Shown here piece by piece: positions 42,898 through 50,808 of a stretch of DNA of 64,000 bases. Origin of the DNA: Salibacter halophilus (GTDB lineage: Bacteria > Bacteroidota > Bacteroidia > Flavobacteriales_G > Salibacteraceae); contig NZ_WACR01000005.1 in NCBI RefSeq assembly GCF_008806325.1, positions 186,001 through 250,000 on the forward strand. The letters run 5' to 3'. Position numbers and translations under genes: made by a program. The notes below the pieces were generated by a model. It was not told the DNA's origin. It saw nothing but the letters and a program-made list of their open reading frames with translations, and did no database searches. Position 1 is the stretch's first letter; the number at the start of each line of letters is the position of its first letter.

Positions 42898-44196
42898 TTA
42901 CTTCTTCCATTCTTTTTCAAAATCTGAAATAGTGTTCGTGATGATCGAGATGCACTCATCGAGTTGCTCTTTCGTCATTACGAGTGGCGGTGCAAAACGG
43001 ATGATGTTACCATGAGTTGGTTTTGCGATAAGACCATTTTCAGCCATTTTCACACAAAGATCCCACGCTGTTGTTGATTCTTCAGAATCGTTTACAACAA
43101 TTGCATTGAGGAGACCTTTACCTCTAACGAGTTTTACGAGGTCACTTTGATCGATGAATTTCTGCAGCTCACTGCGGAAATGTTCTCCTAGTTCACGTGC
43201 ATTTTGTGTGAGTTTTTCATCGCGAATAACCTCCAGTGCAGCGTGCGAAACAGCAGCACCAAGTGGGTTACCGCCAAATGTCGATCCGTGTTGTCCGGGT
43301 TTGATCACAAGCATAATCTCGTCATCAGCCAGGATTGCAGAAACAGGATAAGCTCCACCTGAAAGTGCTTTACCCAAAATCAAAATATCAGGCTTTACAT
43401 AAGTATCTTCCTGGCGTTCACAGTGTCCCTGGCAATCGCAGTTTCCGCAACTGGCTAAAAGACTTCCGGTACGACCGATTCCTGTTTGGATCTCATCAGC
43501 GATGAAAATCGCGTTGTTTTTGTGGCAAAGTTCTTTTGCTTTTGCCAGGTAATCATCATCAGGTACAACAACACCTGCTTCACCTTGAATAGGCTCAACC
43601 ATGAAACCGGCAACATTATCTTCCTGAAGTGCTTTTTCAAGCGCATCAGTATCGTTGTAAGGAACCTGGATAAATCCGGGTGTGTAAGGTCCGTAATCTT
43701 TACGAGCCTCTTCATCATTACTGAAAGATACAATTGTTGTTGTGCGGCCGTGGAAGTTGTTATTCGCTACGATGATTTTCGCTTTGTTTTCATCCACTCC
43801 TTTTTTCTCGTGAGCATATTTGCGGCAAACTTTAATAGCTGTTTCAACTGCTTCAGCTCCTGAGTTCATCGGGAGCAATTTGTCAAATCCGAAATATTCT
43901 GTCGCGTAAGCTTCATACCTTCCCAGTATATCATTGTGAAAAGCACGAGAAGTCAACGTAATGCGAGATGCCTGATCTGTAAGCGCTTTAGTAATAGTGG
44001 GATGACAGTGTCCCTGATTTACCGCTGAGTATGCAGATAAGAAGTCGAAGTATTTTTTTCCTTCAACATCCCAAACATGAACTCCCTCTCCTTTTGACAA
44101 TACAACCGGTAGCGGATGATAATTATGTGCTCCGTGTTTATCTTCTAGTTCAATTAATTCCTTTGATGATAGCTTCTTTGTGAAAATATCCTCCAT
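42898..44196 (-). CDS. rocD: Ornithine aminotransferase
   Basis: PLP enzyme transferring the delta-amino group of ornithine to 2-oxoglutarate. 432 residues: KHGAHNYHPLPVVLSKGEG (about 23-41), MNSGAEAVETAIKV (about 109), NNFHGRTTTIVSFSND (about 146), FIADEIQTGIGRTGSL (about 230), the Schiff-base Lys in ILGKALSGGAYP (about 273) and HGSTFGGNP (about 303). Between the Asp loop and the active-site Lys is an insert with four closely spaced Cys and a His, CGNCDCQGHC at about 249-258, absent from the classical enzyme. A good -33/-7 promoter lies upstream. Confidence 0.93.
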   Translation of the reverse strand: MEDIFTKKLSSKELIELEDKHGAHNYHPLPVVLSKGEGVHVWDVEGKKYFDFLSAYSAVNQGHCHPTITKALTDQASRITLTSRAFHNDILGRYEAYATEYFGFDKLLPMNSGAEAVETAIKVCRKYAHEKKGVDENKAKIIVANNNFHGRTTTIVSFSNDEEARKDYGPYTPGFIQVPYNDTDALEKALQEDNVAGFMVEPIQGEAGVVVPDDDYLAKAKELCHKNNAIFIADEIQTGIGRTGSLLASCGNCDCQGHCERQEDTYVKPDILILGKALSGGAYPVSAILADDEIMLVIKPGQHGSTFGGNPLGAAVSHAALEVIRDEKLTQNARELGEHFRSELQKFIDQSDLVKLVRGKGLLNAIVVNDSEESTTAWDLCVKMAENGLIAKPTHGNIIRFAPPLVMTKEQLDECISIITNTISDFEKEWKK

Positions 44197-44228
44197 TGAT
44201 ATGTGATTTTTGTTTTTTCTAATTTAAG

Positions 44229-44258
44229 CAAAGGTACAGAATTGCTCAAGGCTTCAAA
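44229..44258 (-). promoter_or_regulatory. rocD promoter
   Basis: On the minus strand TTTG (44258-44255) and TACCTTTG (44236-44229) are separated by 18 bases, a full match to the Bacteroidetes -33/-7 consensus. The -7 element ends 32 bases before the start codon. Confidence 0.7.
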
Positions 44259-44285
44259 ATGTACCTTGTGAGAGTAACACAGCTA

Positions 44286-44317
44286 TTGAGTTGGTGTTTT
44301 AAAAGTTTATATTTTTG
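44286..44317 (+). promoter_or_regulatory. Promoter of the 44352 membrane gene
   Basis: TATTTTTG at 44310-44317 is an exact -7 match, with TTG at 44286-44288 as a likely -33 box. The ATG follows 34 bases later. Confidence 0.55.
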
Positions 44318-44351
44318 AAATGTAGTTAAGTCATCAAAATACCACAACATC

Positions 44352-44912
44352 ATGACATTTGAAAATATCCTAAAATCTTACAAACCAACCTGGGAAGGAG
44401 AAAGAGTCAAAGATATCTCGCAGAGAACGACATACCTTAAAGTACTGGTATGGCCCAATGTTATCATTTATCCAATCATCCTCGTACTATCTGGGTATAT
44501 AATTGTGCAAAGCTATTTGACTGGAAACCTGTCTGAATGGAATTCAGCATCATTGATTATTCTGTTCAGTTGTGTATTTCAAATTAATTTACCGAGGATG
44601 ACTTTTGATTTGTTAATAGCTCAAAAAATGAAAAGTTTAAAAGAGAGTAATGAATTAAAAAAAGAGATTGAGGACACCGAATTTGAGAACTTCATTTCGG
44701 GTTTGACCAATAAAGAACTTTTTAAAAAGCACATGATCCCCGCCCTTTTACTTATTCTTGTTGCCATTGCTGCAATCTACACAGAGTTCACAGAGAGTTT
44801 TATTATTTGGGAATATATGCGAATTCCGGCTGCAGCGGTATTACTTTATTTTACTATCCAGTTCTTAATTACATTCAAAAAATTGAGAAACAAGCTGAAT
44901 AATTTGAGGTAA
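44352..44912 (+). CDS. Membrane protein of unknown function
   Basis: 186 residues with four predicted helices in two pairs (about 30-48 and 58-80; about 128-145 and 152-172), separated by a charged lysine/glutamate-rich segment (KMKSLKESNELKKEIED) that may form a coiled coil. I do not recognise the family. It has its own promoter and a bidirectional terminator. Confidence 0.68.
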   Translation: MTFENILKSYKPTWEGERVKDISQRTTYLKVLVWPNVIIYPIILVLSGYIIVQSYLTGNLSEWNSASLIILFSCVFQINLPRMTFDLLIAQKMKSLKESNELKKEIEDTEFENFISGLTNKELFKKHMIPALLLILVAIAAIYTEFTESFIIWEYMRIPAAAVLLYFTIQFLITFKKLRNKLNNLR

Positions 44913-44914
44913 AA

Positions 44915-44945
44915 AAAAGCCTCACCGATAATTTCAGTGAGACTT
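44915..44945. terminator. Bidirectional terminator
   Basis: AAAG-CCTCAC and GTGAG-ACTTT pair around a 12-base loop, with eight A's before and TTTCT after, between the convergent membrane gene and the DUF4168-like gene. Confidence 0.75.
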
Positions 44946-44972
44946 TCTAATTCCTAATCAAAAATTGAGTTA

Positions 44973-45509
44973 TTATCCTTCAGAAATCATCATTGATTTG
45001 AGTTTCTGTTGCATTTCAGGGTCCTGACGAACAGCCATCATAATTTCTTGATAGCGCTTTGGCGTAAGACCTACTTCTTCAATTTTAGCGCGCATTTCCT
45101 TCTCCGCATCTTTTCTTACGCTCTTTAGTTCTCCGTTTATTTTTGTCATTTTCTTCTTCTCAGCCGGAGTTACATTAGCGCTTTGTTGAGGATTTCTTTT
45201 AGCTTTTTGGATTTGAGTAAACCTCTTGGTTTTCATTCCATTCTCCTGAATAACACCTTTCATATCTTCCTGAGCCTCTCCATTGATAGACTGCACTTCC
45301 TGAAAAGCATCAGCAAACTTTGCAAACTCAGCATCAGAAACATCAATATCCGGTGCCTGACGCTGTTGTGGCATCTGCATTCTTTTCTGTTGTTGCTGTT
45401 GCTGTTGCTGTCTTTGTTGTTGGTGTTGACGATCGAGCTGACCATAACTTGTTCCTGCAACTAATAATGAAACGAATAATGTTCCGAGTGTCTTTTTTGG
45501 TACTATCAT
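44973..45509 (-). CDS. DUF4168-like secreted protein with glutamine tract
   Basis: 178 residues. A signal peptide ends near residue 23 (TSYGQ), followed by a glutamine-dominated tract (about 27-50) and then two helical units that look like DUF4168: VSDAEFAKFADAFQEVQSI (about 57) and a later TPKRYQEIMMAVRQDPEMQQKL (in parts TPKRYQEIMMAVRQ). The polyQ tract is encoded by a CAA/CAG run and could vary in length. Function unknown. Confidence 0.75.
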   Translation of the reverse strand: MIVPKKTLGTLFVSLLVAGTSYGQLDRQHQQQRQQQQQQQQKRMQMPQQRQAPDIDVSDAEFAKFADAFQEVQSINGEAQEDMKGVIQENGMKTKRFTQIQKAKRNPQQSANVTPAEKKKMTKINGELKSVRKDAEKEMRAKIEEVGLTPKRYQEIMMAVRQDPEMQQKLKSMMISEG

Positions 45510-45636
45510 AATATATTATTTTCTAACGAGATTTAATCTCAAGTTTAGTTATGATGCATAGGTACAATTCACAAAAGGCGATGCAAAACACATAATATTC
45601 ATCTTGTTAAGTATTGTTAAGCAACGTCACTCAAAC

Positions 45637-45667
45637 AAAAAAGCCGCTCCAAAAATGAAGCGGCTTT
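45637..45667 (-). terminator. Terminator of the T9SS protein gene
   Basis: AAAGCCGCT and AGCGGCTTT form a 9-bp stem; on the minus strand it is followed by a T-rich run (TTTTTTG). It lies about 30-55 bases past the stop of the 914-residue gene. Confidence 0.85.
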
Positions 45668-45694
45668 CATAATCAACAGATGTATCAATCTGTA

Positions 45695-48439
45695 TTATTC
45701 TATCATTATCTTCATAACTCTTACATCCTGTCCATTTTGAAGGCTGAGGAAATACATTCCTGGAGTGAGATCAGACACGTTAAACGTATTTGTTTGAGAA
45801 CCTGTAATAGTTCTATTTTCGGTCAGAACCTCGCGTCCATTCATATCATTCAGCCTAACGTTCCACACTCCCTCCAAGTCGATTGCTTCAAGAGTGAAAG
45901 CATCACGTGCCGGATTAGGATACAAGTTGAGTGATCCTTTGCCGATATCTGAAATACCAGTTTCATCTTCAATAGTGATATTGATCGTGTCAGTTGCAGT
46001 ACAACCATTATTAGCAGTCACTACAACCCAGTAAGTTCCAGATTCATCAACATCAATCGTAGGTGAAGTTTCATTCGTTGACCAAATGATATTGGAGAAG
46101 CTACCGCTCGCTCCAATAGTAACAGTAGTATTAGTATCTATATCCTGACCAAGATTGATATTGATACCCTGCCTAACCTCCACCTGTGCAGATGCTGTAG
46201 AGCTACAACCGTATATATCTGTTACAGTTACATTGTAAGTGTTTTGAGAGTTAACTGCAATAGTTTCAGTAGACTCACCATTTGACCAATTGTAGTCATC
46301 AAAACCAACACCCGGACTCAAAACAATTGGATCACTTCCTGTGCACCAAAATGTATCTGAAAGCGAAATATCAGGAAATGGCTGCTTGATTACATTTAAA
46401 GTCCTCGTGAAGGAATCTGGACAGAAACCATCCTGAGAAACGGTTACACTGTAAGTTCCGGAGTCGTTAACAAAGAAGGTTTGATTTGAAGATCCATCGT
46501 GCCAGTTGAAGTCTGCTGATGGATTTTGAGCATTGAGCGTAAATCCAATATTTGCATTTTCACCGCAAAATGCAGTATCTCCACCAAATGATGGCTCTGT
46601 AAGATATGGTACTTCAATTACGTTGATTATACCAGTATCAACACAACCATTCAAATCACCATATACAGTATAGGTTCCCGCTGAATCAATCGTGAATGTT
46701 CCCCCCTGTGCTCCATTAGCCCAACTATAAGTGGCTCCAGGAGTATTAAGATTAACAGGAATACTAAAACCTGAAGCTTCTCCAACACAATATCCTGTAT
46801 CGGCACCTAATTCAACATCTGCAGTTGGTAATTCTATCACTTCTACAGTATCAGATAATGAAACACCGCATTTAGAAACTGTCACAGCATAAGTACCTGA
46901 TGTATCTACAGTAATACTTTGAGTAGTTGAATTATTATTCCAAGAATAGTTACCGCCATATACATATGCGTCTAAGTTCCAGTTGAGCGCTTCAGTTGGG
47001 CAGTATGTTGAATCTGGACCTAAATCGACTGTAAACTGATTTGTAGTTGCATTTCCAAATACTGGTCTAATACCTAATACAACCTGAAAGCCTGAACTTT
47101 CAAATGGTGTCCAGCTACCAGCAGGAACTTTGTAGTAACAAATATTTGGAACATACCCTTCTTGAGTAAACCCAAAACCGAGATTATTAGTGTTACGTTG
47201 ATCAACCGCGAAAAAATATTGACCTGGAGTCAACTCCTTATTACAGGTAAATTCAACGGTGTACCACCCCGGAGAAGAAGATGGAATAACAAAAATATCA
47301 CTTGAATCAATAAGTGTTGACGGAGTGCTACCCAACACATCATACAAATAGAATCGAATAGTATCTCCCATTTGAGGTGTTTCTAACCGAATATCAACTG
47401 AAGTTAGCGTATCCGTATTGTATATTTCAAATGTTTGACCGAATCTACCTGTTCCACCTGTAAAACCAATACCTCCTGAGAAGTTTCCTCTCTCTAAAGA
47501 GTAAACTGAATCAGTAACATTAAATTGATAATTGAGGGTATCATTATTTTGAAATGTATCAGATGCGGCAGTATTGAGTAAGAACTCTACATCATAATTA
47601 CCAGTACCTGATGGATAAAATGCAGAAGTTGTAATACTCGATGAGTTACCTCCGGCTATAGTAGAATTAGATGAACTAGAAAAACTACCTGTAGCTGAAG
47701 TAAAGCTAGCTGTTGCTCCAACTGAAGTTGATCCAGTACCATAATTCGTAATATTCCCAATAAAATTGATTGAGTCTGCTTGTTGAATAGGAATTTGATA
47801 ATAAGGTCTGGAAGCTGTCACCCCATCAAGACCAGCATCTTCAGAAGGCATTTCTACGAAAGTACAGTTGTCCACAGCAAAATCACCTCGACCTGTCTGA
47901 TATGAATCAGCAGAAAAGCGAACTTTTGTATTAGCCGTGTTGTAACTCGATAAATCTAATCTTTTATATTTCCACCTTTGATTTCGGTTGATGTGAGAAG
48001 GCAAGTGAATTGTGTCAATCGGTGTCCAGGTTGCTCCTCCTGTATTCACTTCAACAACAACATCGTAATAAGATGCTCCGTTACCGTAGTACCAAAAACC
48101 AAATCCAGGATTAGTAAATGATGTTAAATCTTCAGAGGGACTTTCAAGTGTAGCTGTATTCGTAACAGTTGGGCCAGGTGCATTTACTGAAGCCACAAAC
48201 ATATAATTTGATCCGTTGAAAGCTGTAGAAGGTCCTGTAGAAGTGCCAGAAGAAAATCCTGAACCTACCTCCCATCTATATTGCCCAGCTAAAGATGGTG
48301 AGCAAGTCCATCCATTTGTCAATGTCCCGGAAGAACCCAAAGTTAAATTATCAAAATCATAACTCTGGGCCTTTAATTCAGCTATCCAAAACGAACTGAA
48401 TAGTAATAAAGAAAATAGATTAAAGGTTAACTTTTTCAT
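45695..48439 (-). CDS. Large T9SS-secreted protein with Ig-like repeats
   Basis: 914 residues. Signal peptide to about 25. An N-terminal jelly-roll-like region (30-200) with GFGFWYYGNG and DFAVDN resembles MAM/adhesion modules, then CARDB-like strands (210-310). About five Ig/PKD-like repeats of about 75 residues follow (470-830), each with a Trp-containing turn (YSWNN, YSWANG, FNWHDG, YNWSNG, IIWSTNE), a SGTY-VTV ending and often one Cys pair. The final 80 residues are a type A sorting domain: LNLYPNPARD, NDMNGREVL and LTPGMYFLSL. Expected on the cell surface or released. Exact interspersed word at 45821 in the sorting domain (VLTE). Confidence 0.92.
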   Translation of the reverse strand: MKKLTFNLFSLLLFSSFWIAELKAQSYDFDNLTLGSSGTLTNGWTCSPSLAGQYRWEVGSGFSSGTSTGPSTAFNGSNYMFVASVNAPGPTVTNTATLESPSEDLTSFTNPGFGFWYYGNGASYYDVVVEVNTGGATWTPIDTIHLPSHINRNQRWKYKRLDLSSYNTANTKVRFSADSYQTGRGDFAVDNCTFVEMPSEDAGLDGVTASRPYYQIPIQQADSINFIGNITNYGTGSTSVGATASFTSATGSFSSSSNSTIAGGNSSSITTSAFYPSGTGNYDVEFLLNTAASDTFQNNDTLNYQFNVTDSVYSLERGNFSGGIGFTGGTGRFGQTFEIYNTDTLTSVDIRLETPQMGDTIRFYLYDVLGSTPSTLIDSSDIFVIPSSSPGWYTVEFTCNKELTPGQYFFAVDQRNTNNLGFGFTQEGYVPNICYYKVPAGSWTPFESSGFQVVLGIRPVFGNATTNQFTVDLGPDSTYCPTEALNWNLDAYVYGGNYSWNNNSTTQSITVDTSGTYAVTVSKCGVSLSDTVEVIELPTADVELGADTGYCVGEASGFSIPVNLNTPGATYSWANGAQGGTFTIDSAGTYTVYGDLNGCVDTGIINVIEVPYLTEPSFGGDTAFCGENANIGFTLNAQNPSADFNWHDGSSNQTFFVNDSGTYSVTVSQDGFCPDSFTRTLNVIKQPFPDISLSDTFWCTGSDPIVLSPGVGFDDYNWSNGESTETIAVNSQNTYNVTVTDIYGCSSTASAQVEVRQGININLGQDIDTNTTVTIGASGSFSNIIWSTNETSPTIDVDESGTYWVVVTANNGCTATDTINITIEDETGISDIGKGSLNLYPNPARDAFTLEAIDLEGVWNVRLNDMNGREVLTENRTITGSQTNTFNVSDLTPGMYFLSLQNGQDVRVMKIMIE

Positions 48440-48584
48440 ACTTGTTAAATTAGGGGTTGATTAATTCAAGCCCAATTTAACAAAAATTAGAAACTAAATG
48501 CTAAAAATAAAGAAAAGTAAGTTTTGTGATAGCCTTATATTTCAAACTCCACACCCAAAAGCAAATAAAATTTGGTGAATTGGT

Positions 48585-48614
48585 TTTGTAGTTCCAAAAA
48601 ACTTTTTACTTTTA
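48585..48614 (+). promoter_or_regulatory. Promoter of the candidate small RNA
   Basis: TTTG at 48585-48588 and TACTTTTA at 48607-48614 (one base from TAnnTTTG) are 18 bases apart. Transcription would start near 48619. Confidence 0.5.
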
Positions 48615-48618
48615 TCAT

Positions 48619-48711
48619 CACAATAGCCGACCAGTTTCTATGCTGGGAAGCAATGGTTCCAAGTTTTTCGATTAGTAGCGGAAAGGTATGGGGGTACCTT
48701 TCCGCTTTTTT
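48619..48711 (+). ncRNA. Candidate small non-coding RNA, about 92 nt
   Basis: A promoter-like element and a strong intrinsic terminator bracket about 92 bases with no ORF. Inside, ACCAG/CTGGG (around 48631-48646) and GGAA/TTCC (around 48645-48660) can form two small hairpins before the terminator stem. The terminator points away from the T9SS gene and is 187 bases before rpsP, so it serves no annotated gene. It does not show the SRP RNA or 6S signatures I know. It could instead be an attenuator for the rpsP operon. Confidence 0.5.
48677..48711 (+). terminator. Strong orphan terminator
   Basis: A perfect 12-bp stem (AGCGGAAAGGTA at 48677-48688 with its complement at 48695-48706), a 6-base loop, then a T run. 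The absence of a T run on the other side makes it specific to the plus strand. Confidence 0.88.
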
Positions 48712-48839
48712 AATGTAACTAACCCTAAATCCTAATCAACAATATTCACGCATATTTATCTCATAAGGTTGGGGCCATTTTTATTTTCATCAAAAAAAGT
48801 TGTTGTAATCTTCTCAGTTTAAAAGAAAGTCAGATATTT

Positions 48840-48880
48840 GCACTCCAAATTTTATTATTAACCGGGGTTTCGCACTCCAA
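48840..48880 (+). repeat. Direct repeat in the rpsP leader
   Basis: GCACTCCAA occurs at 48840-48848 and again at 48872-48880, 32 bases apart, 18 bases before the rpsP start. It might be a protein- or RNA-binding site; there is no other support. Confidence 0.35.
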
Positions 48881-48897
48881 CCAATAATTTTACAAAT

Positions 48898-49539
48898 ATG
48901 TCAGTAAGAATTAGACTTCAAAGGTACGGTAGAAAAGCCCGTCCATTTTATCACATCGTAACAGCTGATCAACGCTCTAAAAGAGATGGTCGCCTGATCG
49001 AAAGAATCGGATCTTATGATCCAACAAGAAATCCAGCTTTGATCGACCTCGATTTTGACAAAGCACTTAAATGGATTGAAAAAGGTGCACAACCAAGTGA
49101 TACTTGTCGTGCTATCCTTTCTTACAAAGGAGTCCTTATGAGAGATCACCTCAACCGTGGTGTCAAAAAAGGAGCTCTAACACAAGATCAAGCTGATGCT
49201 AAATTCGAGAAATGGCTCGAAGAAAAGCAAGCGAAAATCGCTAAGCAAACTGAAGGAGTTCAGAAAGAAGCTGAAAAACGTAAAGCTGAAGCACTGAAAG
49301 CTGAAGCTGAGCGCAACGAAAAACGCAGAGCTGAAATTGAAGCTCGCAACGCTGAAGTTGCTGCTGAAGAGCAGGAAGATGAAGCTGCAACTGAAGAAGC
49401 GCCTGCTGAAGAAGGTTCTGAAGAGGCTCCTGCACAGGAAGCTAAAGCAAAAGAAAAACCTGCTGAAGAGGCTAAAACTGAAGAAAAGCCTGAAGCAGAA
49501 GCTAAAGAAGAAGAGAAAAAAGACGAAAAATCAGAATAA
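48898..49539 (+). CDS. rpsP: 30S ribosomal protein S16 with long acidic-basic tail
   Basis: Structural protein of the small ribosomal subunit. Residues 1 to about 85 are canonical S16 (VRIRLQRYGRKARPFYHIV, RLIERIGSYDP, WIEKGAQPSDT). The protein then continues to 213 residues in a low-complexity tail of Ala, Glu and Lys (from about 100). E. coli S16 has 82 residues, so the tail more than doubles the length. It looks helical near the start (KRKAEALKAEAERNEKRRAE) and disordered at the end. First gene of rpsP-rimM-trmN6. Confidence 0.95.
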   Translation: MSVRIRLQRYGRKARPFYHIVTADQRSKRDGRLIERIGSYDPTRNPALIDLDFDKALKWIEKGAQPSDTCRAILSYKGVLMRDHLNRGVKKGALTQDQADAKFEKWLEEKQAKIAKQTEGVQKEAEKRKAEALKAEAERNEKRRAEIEARNAEVAAEEQEDEAATEEAPAEEGSEEAPAQEAKAKEKPAEEAKTEEKPEAEAKEEEKKDEKSE

Positions 49540-49543
49540 GTCG

Positions 49544-50080
49544 ATGAATAAGAGTGACTGCTTCCAACTCGGATGGGTTGCTAAAAAGCACGGCTTTGAC
49601 GGAGCGGTTACACTTCATTTAGACACTGATTTTCCTGATAATTACTCAAAATTGGAATCAGTCTTTGTCGAAATTAACGACAAACTGGTTCCTTTTTTTT
49701 TGGAAGAATATCAACTCTCTAATCGCGGAACAGCGAGAGCAAAATTTGAAGGAATCGATAATCAGGATGATGCTGCTAGCCTAGTTGGTTCACTCCTGTT
49801 CCTCCCGCTCAAAATCCTTCCTCCTCTATCCGGCAACAAATTCTATTTCCACGAAATAATTGGCTTTTCAGCTGTTGCCTCAACTGATCAAGCAGCCATT
49901 GGTACTATTGAAAACATCATTGAAAGTGCCGGCAACGCTGTGTTTGTCATAAAGAATGACAAAAAACAAGAAATCATGATTCCGTGTGTTGATGATTTCA
50001 TTGAAAATGTGGATCGGGAGCACAAAACAATCACACTAAATCCGCCTGAAGGATTGCTCGATCTCTATTTGAACGACTAG
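49544..50080 (+). CDS. rimM: 16S rRNA processing protein RimM
   Basis: Ribosome maturation factor binding S19 during 30S head assembly. The 178-residue protein starts at ATG 49544; an open frame reaches back over rpsP to 49337 but that part is an out-of-frame reading of the S16 tail. The N-terminal RimM domain shows LGWVAKKHGFDGAVTLHL (in parts GWVAKKHGFDGAV), and the PRC-barrel half has KFYFHEIIGF and a C-terminal PPEGLLDLY, which is typical. It is 4 bp from rpsP and directly abuts trmN6. Confidence 0.93.
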   Translation: MNKSDCFQLGWVAKKHGFDGAVTLHLDTDFPDNYSKLESVFVEINDKLVPFFLEEYQLSNRGTARAKFEGIDNQDDAASLVGSLLFLPLKILPPLSGNKFYFHEIIGFSAVASTDQAAIGTIENIIESAGNAVFVIKNDKKQEIMIPCVDDFIENVDREHKTITLNPPEGLLDLYLND

Positions 50081-50770
50081 ATGTTCCATTTTAAAAAGTT
50101 TAGTGTAAAACAAAATCTCAACACATTTAAGATTGGAACAGATTCTGTTTTATTGGGTTCCTGGGCCACTATTGGTCAGAACCGAATTCTTGACATTGGA
50201 ACCGGCACCGGAATTATTTCGCTCATGCTGGCTCAACGCTTTCCGGATGCTGTAATCAAAGCTTTAGAAATCCATCCCGATTCAGCAGAACTGGCGAATT
50301 TCAATTTCGCTAACAGCAAATTCCGTGATCGTTTGTCATGTATTAATGAAGATTTTCTCAAATCACACTTCAGAGATAAAATCGATCACATCATTTCCAA
50401 TCCTCCCTATTTTTCAAACAGCACGAAAAGTGAAAAGCTATCAAATGCCAGGCACGATGATTTAATGCCGCTTGATGCATTCTTTGAAAAATCGGCTTCG
50501 GTTCTGACCGAAAAAGGAGATATTCAAATGATTTTACCCATTCAAAGACTTGATGATGTACTAAAAACCAGTGAAAAATGTGGTTTTTCTCTCGATCGGC
50601 TCACGAAAGTAAAAGATCAGGAAAAGAGTAATCCAAAGCGAATATTAGCACGCTTTTCGTTTCAAAAAAAGACAAGTCATCTCGAAGATGAATTGATTTT
50701 GAAAAACGAGGATGGGAGTTTTCACGAGCAGTATAAGGATCTGACCAACTCGTTTCACCCATTTTTATAA
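50081..50770 (+). CDS. trmN6: tRNA1(Val) adenine-37 N6-methyltransferase TrmN6
   Basis: SAM-dependent methyltransferase (YfiC family) for A37 of tRNA-Val. 229 residues with F-F-Q-like N-terminus MFHFKKFSVKQ, FKIGTDSVLLGSW (about 18), SAM motif LDIGTGTGIISLMLAQRF (about 38) and the catalytic SNPPYF (about 107). Starts on the base after the rimM stop. Unusually dense in interspersed words: exact copies at 50174 (GQN), 50500 (VLTE) and 50737 (DLT) in 690 bp. Confidence 0.92.
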   Translation: MFHFKKFSVKQNLNTFKIGTDSVLLGSWATIGQNRILDIGTGTGIISLMLAQRFPDAVIKALEIHPDSAELANFNFANSKFRDRLSCINEDFLKSHFRDKIDHIISNPPYFSNSTKSEKLSNARHDDLMPLDAFFEKSASVLTEKGDIQMILPIQRLDDVLKTSEKCGFSLDRLTKVKDQEKSNPKRILARFSFQKKTSHLEDELILKNEDGSFHEQYKDLTNSFHPFL

Positions 50771-50796
50771 AAAGGAGAAGGATTGCTCCCTCTCCT
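50771..50796 (-). terminator. Terminator between trmN6 and the saccharopine-dehydrogenase-like gene
   Basis: On the minus strand AGGAG and CTCCT close an imperfect stem and are followed by TTTTTA. It sits 13-38 bases past the stop of the minus-strand gene. Confidence 0.55.
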
Positions 50797-50808
50797 ATCT
50801 CTGTTTGT

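Larger units (their letters stand above)
48440..48897. other. 458-bp gap between the T9SS gene and rpsP
   Basis: It holds, left to right: the unidentified T9SS gene promoter region (48440-48580), a promoter and a probable small RNA ending in a strong plus-strand terminator (48585-48711), about 130 bp with nothing I can name, and the rpsP leader with a 9-base direct repeat (48840-48880). No ORF of note. Confidence 0.7.

Noticed and set aside
45183-45511. Plus-strand open frames rich in Leu or Ala/Val opposite the DUF4168-like gene
   Set aside because: They are antisense readings of the CAA/CAG glutamine tract and have no signal, start context or conserved motif.
49337-49543. Longer open frame leading into rimM
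   Set aside because: It is a shifted reading of the Ala/Glu/Lys-rich S16 tail. The basic repetitive peptide is not a real domain, and the RimM fold begins at ATG 49544.
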